Source: Molanna angustata (taxonomy: Eukaryota > Arthropoda > Insecta > Trichoptera > Molannidae). From it: a stretch of DNA of 64,000 nucleotides. Within the stretch, counting starts at the first letter, position 1; each line of letters begins with the position of its first letter. This document shows, piece by piece, positions 10,280 through 20,199 of this stretch. Location of the stretch: assembly GCA_963576475.1 (NCBI GenBank), contig OY754980.1, positions 33,794,431 through 33,858,430 on the forward strand. Direction: 5' to 3'. Below the pieces are notes generated by a model. That model saw only the letters and a program-made list of their open reading frames with translations, ran no database searches and had not been told where the DNA came from. Both the position numbers and the translations under genes were made by a program.

Positions 10280-10545
10280 GGTCACAATCCTAGGATTGGT
10301 ATGCACCAAACACTCGATCTTTCCACTTAACTCTATCGTCCGCCAGTCTCTTCATCTCTTTGTAACTGCTACAGAGCACGTCACCGATTATCTGGTAAAT
10401 ATAGTTGTTTCTGGGACGACCTCTACAGTTACCCCCATCAATCATTCCTTCGACGATGGTAAAAAGCAGGCCTAGGTGCCGGATGTTGTGACCTTTCCAA
10501 GTTGTTCTCTTTTGGGCAATTCTTTTCATAATTTGCCTTGTCTCT
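10280..10545 (-). pseudogene. LINE C-terminal fragment (GHxIRHxGLL type)
   Basis: The minus frame reads KGHNIRHLGLLFTIVEGMID, then GRPRNNYIYQIIGDVLC and YKEMKRLADDRVKWK. This is the C-terminal tail of an arthropod LINE reverse transcriptase (GHxxRHxxLLxTIxEGxxxGxxxRGRPRxxYxxQI). A more decayed relative is at 54830-55040. The plus-strand frame at 10248 is antisense. Confidence 0.75.
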
Positions 10546-10845
10546 CCAACCCTACTTCATCGAGGACACACACATTGTCGCTCGCTTAACAAGGCGCAGC
10601 TACAAAAGGTTTCAACAAAGTGAATACAAATAAGAAAGATTGCTTGAATTTAACCTTTATTGTGCATTTTTTAAGCCCATGTCACGGAGAGTAATGTGAA
10701 GGCGATCAAGAGTGAACAATAATCACTTTTGAAAACAGGATACAGTTTTCCAATTTTCAAGTGTGTGAGTAAAAGACATAATATATAATTAATATAATTT
10801 AAAATAAATAAATATCTTTGTGTCAACCACGTTTGAGTATTTTTA

Positions 10846-10888
10846 TGTCATCTTGTTTCGGAGACGTAACCGCTTCTTCATCCGGACA
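10846..10888 (-). ncRNA. Hammerhead-like motif, left terminus of Penelope remnant
   Basis: Minus strand: stem I TGTC with GACA, core CGGATGA (one change from CUGANGA), degraded stem II GAAG with CTCC, then GAAAC. It is the inverted counterpart of 11692-11734. Decayed and probably inactive. Confidence 0.4.
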
Positions 10889-11203
10889 GACTTACTATGT
10901 ACGTATGAAACTTGTAAAACTATGGATAAAAAAGTTTTTTAATAAGTCAATACTGACGGTGTTTAATGTGTAGAACTCCATTACACTAGGTAATTTTAAT
11001 CAAACAAGAATGATTATATTATATATTTCCCTTATAATAGGACAACCGTTTAGGCTGACTAGGCCCTTATCAACCAGTTGATAAAAAATATTATAAAATT
11101 ATTTTTAAGTTATTCTTGTGTGATTAAAAATACCTAGATCAAAAATTGATGGGCGGAAATTAAATTGTTAAATTGTGAAAGATATCAAATGATGGAGTAG
11201 TAT

Positions 11204-11569
11204 TCAAATGTATAGTTGGTTATTAATTATTTTATGTTTTTTTATTAATGCCATTTTTATTTCTAAGGCCTGCAATTTTTTTAATCTTAAACCCTGTTTA
11301 TTGATATGTAATATTTTATAAACTGTGTGGCTATTGTAGGAATGACTATTTTCAATCAAATGATTGGCAAATTTACAAAAATTATTATTCTTCAAGTATC
11401 GCATATGTTCTTTTTTAATCTTTAAACCCAAAGAAGTGTCATTGTCTTTATTATTTTTTAAAAACATTTCTAAATTATTACTAGTGTGAAAGGTGGTTTG
11501 ATATCTACTGGTCGGTCTTTTAATGATAATGAATTTATTTTTTCGGTTACAAAATGCTTTCTGCGCCAC
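11204..11569 (-). pseudogene. Penelope-like element GIY-YIG endonuclease, C-terminal fragment
   Basis: The 121-codon minus frame contains LKIKKEHMRYLKNNNFCKFA, then NHLIENSHSYN, YKILHINKQGLRLKKLQALE and IKMALIKKHKIINNQL. This pattern (R/KEHxRxLKNN, FAxHLIExxHxY, ILHxxxKGxxLNxLExLEI) is the tail of the GIY-YIG endonuclease at the C-terminus of Penelope-like proteins. The GIY and YIG motifs and the reverse transcriptase are absent. The start codon is chance. Position between inverted termini with hammerhead motifs supports the call. Confidence 0.75.
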
Positions 11570-11691
11570 TTATGATCATTTGTATTAATATTCTTTCCCG
11601 CTGTTAAGATAACTGATTACATTATGTCTTTTTTGTGTTTATGAGTAAGTAAATGTCGTTCAATACGTACATAGTTAGTTTATTATAAGTC

Positions 11692-11734
11692 TGTCCGGAC
11701 GAAGGAGCGGTTACGTCTCCGAAACCAGTTGACA
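11692..11734 (+). ncRNA. Hammerhead-like motif, right terminus of Penelope remnant
   Basis: Stem I TGTC (11692-11695) and GACA (11731-11734), core CGGACGA (U4 changed to G), one extra A, stem II GGAG and CTCC (11704-11707, 11717-11720), GAAAC, stem III ACCAGT and T at position 17. The layout matches 9659-9702 including the extra base, but the core change likely abolishes cleavage. Confidence 0.5.
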
Positions 11735-11790
11735 TAAAAATACTCAAACGTGGTCGACACTAAGATATTTATTTATTTTAAATTATACTA

Positions 11791-12524
11791 TTTAAAATGT
11801 GCCACAACGATATAGCTGTAACGTATAAAGACATACTTTCTATCTTATATGTTTAGTTTGCAGTCGAATACTTACTTTCCGTGTCCGGAACACCATCATA
11901 TTGGTTGGTGCTCCGGTGGTGGAAGGATTGGCCGGCATTGCAGTCGAATAAAAAAATACTATAACATTTGCAAACAAGATATGAGCAATACACTAAATCC
12001 ATTTGTTAATATGTTTCATATAAAACAATAACCGGTTTGTTACAAAGTTTGAGTGTTGAACCCTGCATTGCATATATCCAGAAGTTTAGTGTCCCGAGGG
12101 AATATAATGGAATTTAATTACACTGAAGAGTTCCATATTCATCTGATGGAATTTATTCAGGATATTTTCATCTTCATATTATTCCCGTGGCTGACGCTAC
12201 TTCAGCACATTGCACTTTCCGTTTCCTCTAATTAATTATTTTCTTATCTAAATTCATTTATCAATTTGGGAAAAAAGCCGATGAGGGTGTGGAAGAGCGA
12301 GTAAATTATACCTTTAATCTTAAAGATATTAAAAAATTTCGTATACTTGCCCACGTCACGCAGTGTCTGAAAATGAATAGTCAGAGAAAAATGGAATTAA
12401 GAGGATGGAGTCGCCCACTAAGGAAGATTTAATGACGAGGATCTTAGGCATTTTATAATACAGGATTCATTAAGGAATCACAGTGCTGACATAGCAAAGG
12501 AACTACAAAGATAATAAAAAAATG
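11791..12524. other. No recognised gene
   Basis: AAAATGTGCCACAACGATAT at about 11794-11813 recurs in changed form at about 47956 (AAAATGTGCCACAAAAGTAT), a minor dispersed repeat. The short plus-strand frames at 11849 and 12053 have no recognisable protein character. Confidence 0.5.
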
Positions 12525-12583
12525 GGTTATGGCCAGCGAGAAACTCCTCACTACCAAGTCACTTCACAAAGTATTAAAATTTT

Positions 12584-12800
12584 CTTTTTTTAACTTTTCT
12601 ACGGACAATTCTTGGTAGAACTTGGTAGAAAAAAAATGTTGCAAACCCCTTAACCAGACATACTATAAGCACCAACCACCTCTTGTTTTGAACACTTTGA
12701 AAACGGTCACTAGATGACCGAAACTAGTCAGTGTCATTAAAGTAGTAGTAAGTACTGAAAACTTTAGTTTTATTTTACCATACCAAATTTATTTATAATG
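12584..12800 (+). mobile_element. 217-bp solo Penelope-like terminus with 10-bp target duplication
   Basis: The insert is flanked by TTAAAATTTT at 12574-12583 and 12801-12810. Only one such 10-mer exists at this point in other family A copies, so the duplication arose on insertion. The insert contains a hammerhead-like motif at 12692-12734 and no protein. It resembles a solo pseudo-LTR. Confidence 0.75.
12692..12734 (+). ncRNA. Hammerhead-like motif in the solo insertion
   Basis: Stem I ACACT (12692-12696) pairs with AGTGT (12730-12734). Core is TTGAAAA (two changes from CUGANGA), one extra C, stem II GGTC and GACC, GAAA (12720-12723), palindromic stem III ACTAGT (12723-12728), then C at position 17. 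The architecture is complete but the core is mutated, so it is probably inactive. Confidence 0.5.
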
Positions 12801-13369
12801 TTAAAATTTTGTATGGAGAGTGTTCAGCATTTTCATGAAATGAGTTTTGTTAAATTATAGTATGAATACTCGACAATTCTTCAATGCTATTTTATGAAAG
12901 TGATGTGACTTTTTAGCACTTTGAAAATAAACATATCAAATTTCAAGTTTCCTATATTTGACAGTTAAAGAAATTGAGAATCACTATTCAGATATCCTTC
13001 AAAATCTAATGGTCTCCAAGCGAGTATTAGATATACAAATTCGACTGATGAATCTAATAAGTAGGTACTTTAGTCTACATACAATCGATTAAGTAGGATT
13101 ATCCCATTGTACATAGCGCATAGCACACAGCACATATCACACAGCACACACACAAACACACAGATATATATAGTGTTGAAACTTTCAGAATACAATCTCT
13201 GCATGATATTAGTTGATAATCTCCAATAAAAAAAAACTTGAAAAATATCTGGAGTAAAAATACCAGATTACATAATGTTGATGATACAACACTTGTTTTG
13301 TCATTTTCACAAAAAATACAGTAATTCGATTTACGTAAAATATATTTGTTACGTGATGGACAAAAGCTT

Positions 13370-13480
13370 AATAATATATGTAATCAAAGCTTTTGAAATG
13401 TGGCTTCATCGCTGGATGTTACGAATCCCATAGAACGATAGTGTCACCAACACTGATGTGGTGCAATGAGCAAGCGTGGA
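13370..13480 (+). pseudogene. Short LINE fragment (AFEMWLHRxMLRIP)
   Basis: Around 13386-13440 the frame reads KAFEMWLHRWMLRIP, a conserved reverse-transcriptase C-terminal motif (KAFEMWLYRRMLRIxW), followed by a stop and NDSVTNTDVV. It probably belongs to the same family as the (AAG)n-tailed fragments. Confidence 0.6.
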
Positions 13481-13739
13481 AAGATTATTTTCTCCAACGT
13501 AAATATGAGAAACATAGTGTTATATGTTCATGTGTGTATGTGGTTTAGTTAATTAACTTTACTTGGTCTTTGAACCCCTGATTTGCAAATTAGAATCTGT
13601 TGAAAGTAAATCGAATCTACATATACTGACACACACACAACATGTTAGCGAAATTAAAATATATTTATTCAATTTATTTAAATTAGATAATTCCATCACC
13701 ACCCGCTCTGCATCCAAGAGAGCTACAAGAAAATGCATA

Positions 13740-14225
13740 CACGAAAATAGCCTATGGTGTCCTCTCGATTAGCGATCTCGGCACCATAAGTTTTTACACT
13801 ACATGTGTTTCTTATAGCAGTAAGGAATTACGCAGTCTCCTACCCCATTCCATAGGGATCGTTGTAGAACTAAGTAGTTCTATTCGTCCCCGAAGCGACT
13901 GTTCGTCGGACAAAACAAGAAGCTACTATCAAGCATATTTCATAACACTACCACTAAGAGTCCAGCCACAAACGTGAAGGCCCATCAATGATGGCGAGGG
14001 TTTCTCACCCAACTCCTTTCCAAGAGCTTTCGCAACTCCTGATTTTCACGCCTGGCGCAGCGTCAGCTACACCTGTCTTATCATCATGGCGGGCTACCGC
14101 CGAGTGGGTCGTTGCCCACTAATCATGCCGGGGGGGCTCCTCCACCCTTTAGTTCTCGTGTTGGCGATTTACTCTCTGTTCTTCGATTTCCACGCTCAGT
14201 GAATGATGCAGGCTGGATCCTCGCC
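13740..14225. other. GC-rich island of unknown origin
   Basis: Distinctly GC-richer than its surroundings (for example CATGATTAGTGGGCAACGAC and CGGCGGTAGCCCGCCATGAT on the minus strand). It adjoins the L2-like tail at 14226 and shares CTCGTGTTGGCG with the GC-rich island at 41775-42100, which also adjoins an L2-like relative. It may be flanking or untranslated sequence of that element. No protein was recognised. Confidence 0.4.
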
Positions 14226-14640
14226 GAATAATAATAATAAATTTGGATAATTTATATAGCGCCGTTTTTGTGAAAATATCTCACCTCAAGGGCGCTGAAA
14301 ATTGATAACGTTGTATCATTATGGCTCTGGTAAGATTTGCGAAAAAGGTGCGTTTTGAGTTTTTTTCTGAACGAAGATATATTTTCGGTTTGTCTGAGGG
14401 TGTGTGGGAGCTTATTCCATGCATTTGGTCCTGCTACAGCAAACGCACGATCACCGAAATTAGTTGTGTGCATCCTGTGTGACGAGTCACCGCCGAGCGA
14501 GATATGTAGGCGTCTGCCCTGTTCTTCCATAGGCAAGAATTGAAGGGGGCACCGACCTATTGCCCAGAGTCCTAGGATGTGGCTGCGGCCACTATCATCT
14601 TTACTGGCTAGGCCCCTATGGCCACAACCTATCCCCAATT
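14226..14640 (-). pseudogene. L2/CR1-like LINE, C-terminal end with (ATT)n tail
   Basis: The minus frame contains FGDRAFAVAGPNAWNKLPHT and LRQTENISSFRKKLKTHLF, a signature C-terminus of L2/CR1-type LINE proteins (FGDRAFxxAGPxxWNxLPxxLR...FKxxLKTxLF). It ends with a 3' UTR GCGCTATATAAATTATCC and an ATT tail at 14226-14237. The first codons read GLASKDDSG, which is not recognised. A partial relative lies at 42130-42310. Truncated and inactive. Confidence 0.8.
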
Positions 14641-15479
14641 ATTTCTTATAGCAGATCGTTATTCTGTTTTCCGCGGACACTAGCCCGCGTTAACTTCCGC
14701 GCATTATGCCGAGAAAACCTCCGTTCGCCGTTCATAACTCGGTCTTCTGATTGGAGCGAAATACGTATGACACTCGACAGGTGACTTTATTCGTAATGTT
14801 ATGCGGTATATCGAGGTGGTGTTAAGTTCTGTGTAAAGACATAAAGCGACGCGTACACACATTCGTTCGTTTCACATATTATAGTTATGAATGACAGCTC
14901 GTGATACGTAACATTTTTTTTTATAAATAGTCAACAGCTATGACAACATATAAATTGAGCCAACAATTACATATAAATTGAGCCAATTAAAGACTTTTAT
15001 ATATTAGTTAATTCATATTAAACACATATGTATACAAGAGAAAATAAATAACTACATGAGTACAAAAGGATAAGAATAATAATGTTTTCATATCATCATC
15101 ACTTTACATTCTGTGTTACGTAAAGATTAGCGGAACTTATCGCGAAATATTACACGGGAATGGGAATACGGCCCCTTCCAATTGGCCCCTTTCAATTATA
15201 CGGTTTACTGCACCTCATCATGAACGGAAAAATTTAAGGTTTACGCGGTGTGGGTAGGAGGAAGATATCTTGGACAAGAAATATTATGGAATGGACCGGA
15301 GGATACAGAGTGGAAGATCTTTAATTGTAATGGCAGTGGTACCAAGCTATTAAAAAAACTTATATTTTGGTATATACTCGTCATAGGTATTAGTTATGTA
15401 TTTACATAATATATTTTATATGGCTATTGCCATAGCAAAGGGCAGCCCCTTGGAGCATAATAGTTTTGTACGAATAACT
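14641..15479. other. No recognised gene
   Basis: The segment 14650-14880 is moderately GC-rich (CCGCGGACACTAGCCCGCGT), then AT-rich sequence follows. AATTGAGCCAA is repeated at about 14953 and 14977. Nothing else was identified. Confidence 0.5.
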
Positions 15480-15640
15480 TCTCTAACATCTTTTTCTTCT
15501 TCCCCCAGCCATCTTTCGACTGCTGAATATAGGGTTCTTCTATGTATGTACTTGTCTTTTCTTGTTATGGAACCACATACATCCAGTGACGGGAACAATA
15601 TCGTCGGTCCACCTTTTTGTTATCCTGCCTTCTTACATCA
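15480..15640 (-). pseudogene. LINE C-terminal fragment
   Basis: The minus strand reads RWTDDIVPVTGCMWFHNKKR in interrupted form, then RRTLYSAVERWLGEEEKDV, matching the 5552-5840 tail (RWxDDIVxVAGxxW...). The plus-strand frame at 15396 is antisense. Confidence 0.6.
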
Positions 15641-16092
15641 TTATCTCAATCACGTAATCAATCTATTTTTCTGACAGTATTTTTCTTACACAATCATTTA
15701 TTTCCACGTGGATAGTCTTGTAAAAATACGATAGTGTTGTTTTCTTAAGATGCTGTATATTACAAATGTTTTCGAAACTGTATGCTTCCCATAGCATTGT
15801 CAGCAAGGTTTAGAGTTTCTCTCTCCATCATGTTGGCATTAGGTAAGTTGATAGTAGATTATCAGATTTCCAACTACAGCTGGACAAGTTTACACTAGAG
15901 AACTATTTATTAAAGATCAAGCCATTGATGTAGCGCAATTTTAACGGAGAACTAGGACCTGGAATTTCCTGTGTTAAATATAAAACCAACAAATCGATTA
16001 CAACTGTTCAAAAGTGTTTCTAAAACTTTTGTTCCTCTCTTCAAACTGATTTACGATGCTTTATTATGCTACGGTGTGTTTTTTAGTTCTAC

Positions 16093-16450
16093 TAGTCATC
16101 ATCATCATCATTAACGCTACAGCCCTGTGTGGGCCTTGGCTTCCTCCGGAATACTTCTCCAGCCATCCCTGTCCTCCACCGCTCTTCTCCAGTTTGCTAT
16201 CCCGATCACCCTTATGTCGTTTTCTGTGTCATCCAGCCATCTTATTTTGGACCTGCCTCTACTTTTTCTGCGCTCTAGAATGGTGTTAAGAACCTTTTTG
16301 GGGATACGATCATCATTCACCTGGCTGACATGTCCCAACCACTGCAATCTACGTACTTTTATGAATTGTAAAATGTTGGGTTCGTCAAATAATGCCTGTA
16401 GTTCGTGATTATATCGTATCCCCCAAAGTGCATTATCATTTGCTAGGCCA
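16093..16450 (-). pseudogene. LINE reverse-transcriptase C-terminus with (ATG)n tail
   Basis: The minus strand reads LWGIRYNHELQALFDEPNIL, then LQWLGHVSQVNDDRIPKKVL, RGRSKIRWLDDTENDIR and WRSIPEEAKAHTGL, ending near an (ATG)n run at 16097-16110. The same family recurs at 37385-37660 on the plus strand with the same tail type. Uninterrupted over at least 110 codons but lacking the catalytic core. Confidence 0.85.
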
Positions 16451-16609
16451 AAACTCTTTCCAGTGTTAAATATAAAACCAATATATCGATTATATATTTT
16501 GTAACTATTCCAAAGTATTTCTCAAACTTTTGTTCCTCTCGTCAAACTGATTTACGATGATTTACTATGCTATGTTTTTTTTTATATTTCTATTAGGAAA
16601 TTTACTTTT

Positions 16610-16800
16610 TTCGTTAGCCTTCCTTTTCCCGGTAATGGTCATAGGCCTCCCCTTGAGACCTCCACGCCTCTCTATCCTGAGTAGACCTTACCCATCCGCC
16701 TCCAGTCACCCCTCTCTCATATCGTCAGACCAACTTATATGAGGTTGACCAACGCTTCATCTGCCCGGTCTAAGTCGACACAGACTACAGACTCCACTTG
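16610..16800 (-). pseudogene. LINE C-terminal fragment, decayed
   Basis: The minus strand reads VGQPHISWSDDMREG, then fragments resembling GGxWMRxAQDRxxWRxxGEAY (LEADG..GLLRIERRGG). It is a degraded RWSDD-type LINE tail with frameshifts. The plus-strand frame at 16557 is antisense. Confidence 0.55.
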
Positions 16801-17345
16801 GACTAAAAGAGTGCTGAAATGGGGACATGGAGCGGTTATTTATTTCGTTTTCTTCGACAGTCTTTCATTTCCTAAATGCGATGATCATTTTCTTTATTAC
16901 AGTCGTGGAATTATGTTCTATTCAATTTTGTTTGTAAACGCGACTTCATTCAACGATTGGTATCGCGCAATGTCGAGCATCGTTAGAATGTATTTTTACA
17001 TGGAATTATATCATACAGTGAAAGTTTTATACATTGAAAATAATATATATTACAGTCGTAAATTTTTTTTTCTCGCTGTCTTAAAAATTAAAAAAAAAAC
17101 AATTCTCACATTTTCGAAGGAAACGACATTTTGTATTCATTACTAATTTGTCTTGCACTAGTAAACAAAATACCAATCACTCAATTTATTCAGTTTGTCG
17201 ATGGACAATTTTTCCTGAAATTACAGTTCAACATACAAACACTAACATAATTAATTTTTTTTTTCAGTCAATTGGAAGGGAATCATAAAATGTGGGGGTA
17301 TAACGCCAGTAAGATAGGCTTGCTTCGCTGCTATGAAAGGTTGTA

Positions 17346-17712
17346 ATGACCAGTACTATGAAAGGTTCATCCTATAAATCCATCCAAATTTCTATTCCTC
17401 TCAAACCATTGTTCCACCACAAGGGCATGGCCAAACGAGACGTGTCAAATATAATATGCCGCATAATACTAGGACACTGCCTAATTATACATGTAAGGGA
17501 TAACCCTTCGTCTGCTTGTGGAGAGGAAGTCGAGACTCTGGACCATGTTTTTTTTTTAATGCCCAATCCACACTGAATACGATTTGTACTATATACTTAA
17601 TACTCCACTACCAATCAATATTTCATATCTTCTATCATTAAATTCCTTACATATTTATTTACGCATAGCAAAATTTCTTCGCCTTAAGAGATTTAATCAA
17701 TAATGAAATAAC
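17346..17712 (+). pseudogene. Jockey-like LINE C-terminal zinc-binding region
   Basis: Plus strand: LFHHKGMAKRDVSNIICRI, ILGHCLI, then NPSSACGEEVETLDHVFF and, after a frame change, ILNTPLPINISYLLSLNSLH and RIAKFLRLKRFNQ. The RLxLGHxxxxxHLxRxxxxxxPxCxCGxxxETxDHVxFxC pattern marks Jockey/I-type LINE tails. Related to 48150-48535. Confidence 0.7.
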
Positions 17713-17782
17713 CTCGTCTCAAAATAATTTAATAACATTTTAATACTGGCAGAAATCTGGGTGGAATGCCATATAAGCTAAT

Positions 17783-18341
17783 AAAACGAGTGGGTTGTGG
17801 CCAACGCTAAACTCCTCACTAACAAGTCATTCTATAAAGTATTCAAATTTTGTATGGAAAATTTTCAGCATTTTCATGAAATGAGTTTATTAAATTATTT
17901 TTTATTTAAATATTTTATTATGAAAACTTGATAATTTTTCAATGCCATTTTATGAAAGTGATGTGCCTTTTTAGCAATTTGAAAATAAAAATTTCAAAAA
18001 TTTTATTTCCCTGAGTTTGGGGTCACTTTGAAATATTTGACAGTTAAAAAAATTGAGAAGCAATATTCATATATCGTTCAAAATCTAATGGGGTTTAAGC
18101 GAGTATTAGATATACATATTTGCAAAATTTGAATACGAGCGAATGAGTACTTTAGTCTATAATCGATAAAGTAAAAATGAACACACCGTACATAGCACAC
18201 ACACACAGATACATTGTGATGAAACTTTCAGAATTCAATCTCAGCATGATACTAGTTGATGATCTGCAATAAAAAAATATCCTTAAAAATTGCGAAATCA
18301 TAACTCCCCACTATATCCCCTTGGGTAAGTGAGGAGTAAAA
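17783..18341 (+). repeat. Family A copy 4, uninterrupted reference copy
   Basis: It starts AACGAGTGGGTTGTGGCCAA and ends CTTGGGTAAGTGAGGAGTAA plus AAAA, about 559 bp with no insertion. This gives the family's apparent length. The hairpin CCCCACTATATCCCCTTGGG-TAAGTGAGG is next to the 3' end. No inverted termini are visible. Confidence 0.8.
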
Positions 18342-18485
18342 AACATTATTAATTTTAACATTTTAGTTAAATATTGTTCTTCAATATTTAAACCGTTATT
18401 TAATATATATAATAAATACGAAACATTGTGATCAAACACGTAACAATGTGAGGGGGCATGAAATTCATGACACGATCTCCATTTG

Positions 18486-18600
18486 TTAATAATAATAATA
18501 ATAAAAGACTTTTATTGAGTTAAACAACGTGGCGGTCTTATTGCCCGCAGGCAATCTCTACCAGTCAACCACCATCTTTTATTCGTTCTTATCTTGTCTA
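18486..18600 (-). mobile_element. LINE 3' UTR with (ATT)n tail
   Basis: The minus strand contains GAGATTGCCTGCGGGCAATA then AGACCGCCACGTTG and ends with (ATT)5. The hairpin TTGCC-GGCAA followed by GACCGCC is a recurring LINE 3' UTR block here (18740, 21500 minus, 36425, 49995). Confidence 0.6.
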
Positions 18601-18734
18601 ATCTAAAAAGTGTATAAATCCGTACTGGATCATAATAAAATCATAATTATAATCTACATTCCATTATCAAAATTCGTTAAGATCAAAATTAAGTTTAAAA
18701 TTGTTTTTGATTTTTTTACAAATAAACAAATTTA

Positions 18735-18960
18735 ATTTTAATCTGTTGGTGGGAAGAAATTGCTTTATGGCAATAAACCCGTCTTTATACACATGTACAT
18801 AAAATATATAAGTTTGAATCTCAGCAGGGGAGAAATTTATTTAAATCAATTTATCACGCAAATTTTGCTTTTCTGGACTGGAAACACGTTGGTAAGTTGG
18901 AAGAAATTGCCATTTGGCGCAGGTTCCCGAAATTGTTTATTATTATTAAGCATTTTATTT
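18735..18960 (+). mobile_element. LINE 3' UTR-like fragments
   Basis: GGGAAGAAATTGCTTTATGG then CAATAAACCCG at 18752, and GGAAGAAATTGCCATTTGGC at 18899, are two copies of the hairpin block seen in other LINE 3' ends. No frame is preserved. Confidence 0.5.
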
Positions 18961-19177
18961 TTATAGGTACCTATATAAATACTAACTCCTAACCTCTCTG
19001 GAGTATTTAGTATTTTTAAGTTAGCAATTGCGTTGCAGAGACATCACTAACTAAATACTAAATACTACGCCAAACTTAAGGTCGATGGCATAGATTTTCA
19101 CATTATTGTGTATGGAGAAAAGAGTTTTCTATGGGCTTAGAAAGCTATCTATCTCTTTTCTGGCGTTTGACGTTTTT

Positions 19178-19372
19178 AGATGGGTCGGTGGCAGAGCGAT
19201 TAGCGCGCTGGGATTGTAAAGTGGTCGCGAGTTCGAATCCTGCCTCGACCGATTTCGTTCACCTAAGCACAAGCATTTATTTGCTTATTTTAGGGAACGT
19301 AGTAAGATGTATATGTACTTGTTTAACAAGGACATATTCATTTTTTTTAAATAAAAAATAATAAATAAAAAT
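19178..19372 (+). mobile_element. tRNA-derived SINE, family 2, copy 1
   Basis: The head GGGTCGGTGGCAGAGCGATT (A box region) and GAGTTCGAATCCTGCC (B box) form a tRNA-like promoter. The body is CACAAGCATTTATTTGCTTA, then ACTTGTTTAACAAGGACATA and an A-rich tail. Copies also lie at 23035 minus, 57296 minus, 63245 minus and 33060 (partial). Confidence 0.85.
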
Positions 19373-19939
19373 AAATGTTTTTTTGCTGTATAACAACACA
19401 AACATATGTAACCAACCTCAAATTTCACACTGACAGCTCGATATCACGATTTTTCTGAAATTCCAGTGAATATTCGGCATCTCGTATAGATCGCTGAATA
19501 CTCTGACGAAATTACCAAATTCATATTTGCCGAAGTCGCTAAAATCATCATCAATCGAAAAAATCTCTTATTTTAGTATTAAACCACTCGTAAAATTCCT
19601 CGCTATCAACCTTACTTTTTGACAATGTAAGTTTACGCCGATGCGCATGCGCTAAGTATTTATATATGATTCTGCAATGCAATTCTCATAGAAAAACGTC
19701 GTTGCATCCTTCAGTTAGGCAACCACGTGATCTCCTAACTTAAGTGAGCGACTGTGCAATGAAAATATGGTTAGTATTTAGAATTTAGTATTTAGGTAGG
19801 ACTCTGCATTCGGACCTATATCTGTGGTCGTATTCTGGTGAGTCGTTTTTTTCCAATTCCATTAAATAATTGTCGCTCTGCGATCCAGACAATCTTTATG
19901 TAAGATTTTGTCATTATGTCACATAAATATACAATCTCG

Positions 19940-20195
19940 CTATGAACCCGATATTGACAAAAGCAAAGAGGACAGAGCGCCTTACACTTCTGGCAGACAG
20001 AAAAGGTCGGGGGCATCCAAGAAACGGACGACCACGTGAGTGATATTATGAAAGACGGATATGTAAGAAGCGTATACAAAAAACGAATATGTTTGAGGTG
20101 ATTCATGAATATTGACGAGGCGATGAATGTACCAAGATAGAAAAATGTGGCGTTCGATTCTCACTGCCTACACCGTGAGGGACATGGCATGTAAG
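19940..20195 (+). pseudogene. RTE-type LINE 3' end, decayed
   Basis: Pieces TERLTLLADRKGRGHPRNGR, then KDGYVRSVYKKRICLR in another frame and MWRSILTAYTVRDMACKF, match the C-terminus of the full-length RTE at 46680-46919 (RGRPRKGW, SLNNRRACMRR, SAYPVRDMA). Several frameshifts. The minus-strand frames at 19816 and 19982 are shadows. Confidence 0.7.
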
Positions 20196-20199
20196 TTTC

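Larger units (their letters stand above)
10785..11790 (-). mobile_element. Penelope-like retroelement remnant with inverted termini
   Basis: About 110-bp inverted repeats (10785-10908 and 11665-11790) share ATAATTTAAAATAAATAAAT, TGAGTATTTTTATGTCA, CGTAACCGCT and the hammerhead-like segment. Between them lies a minus-strand frame with Penelope GIY-YIG endonuclease C-terminal features. The reverse-transcriptase part is gone. Pseudo-LTRs in inverted orientation are known for Penelope-like elements. Confidence 0.75.
12525..13250 (+). repeat. Family A copy 3, split by a hammerhead-bearing insertion
   Basis: It starts AATGGGTTATGGCCAGCG and runs to AAAGTATTAAAATTTT. It is then interrupted by 12584-12800 and resumes with TTAAAATTTTGTATGGAGAG, continuing through CACTATTCAGATATCC and ACTTTCAGAATACAATCTC. 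Confidence 0.8.

Noticed and set aside
16739..17146. 135-codon plus frame
   Set aside because: Starts in an antisense LINE tail and continues through AT-rich sequence. No coding signature.
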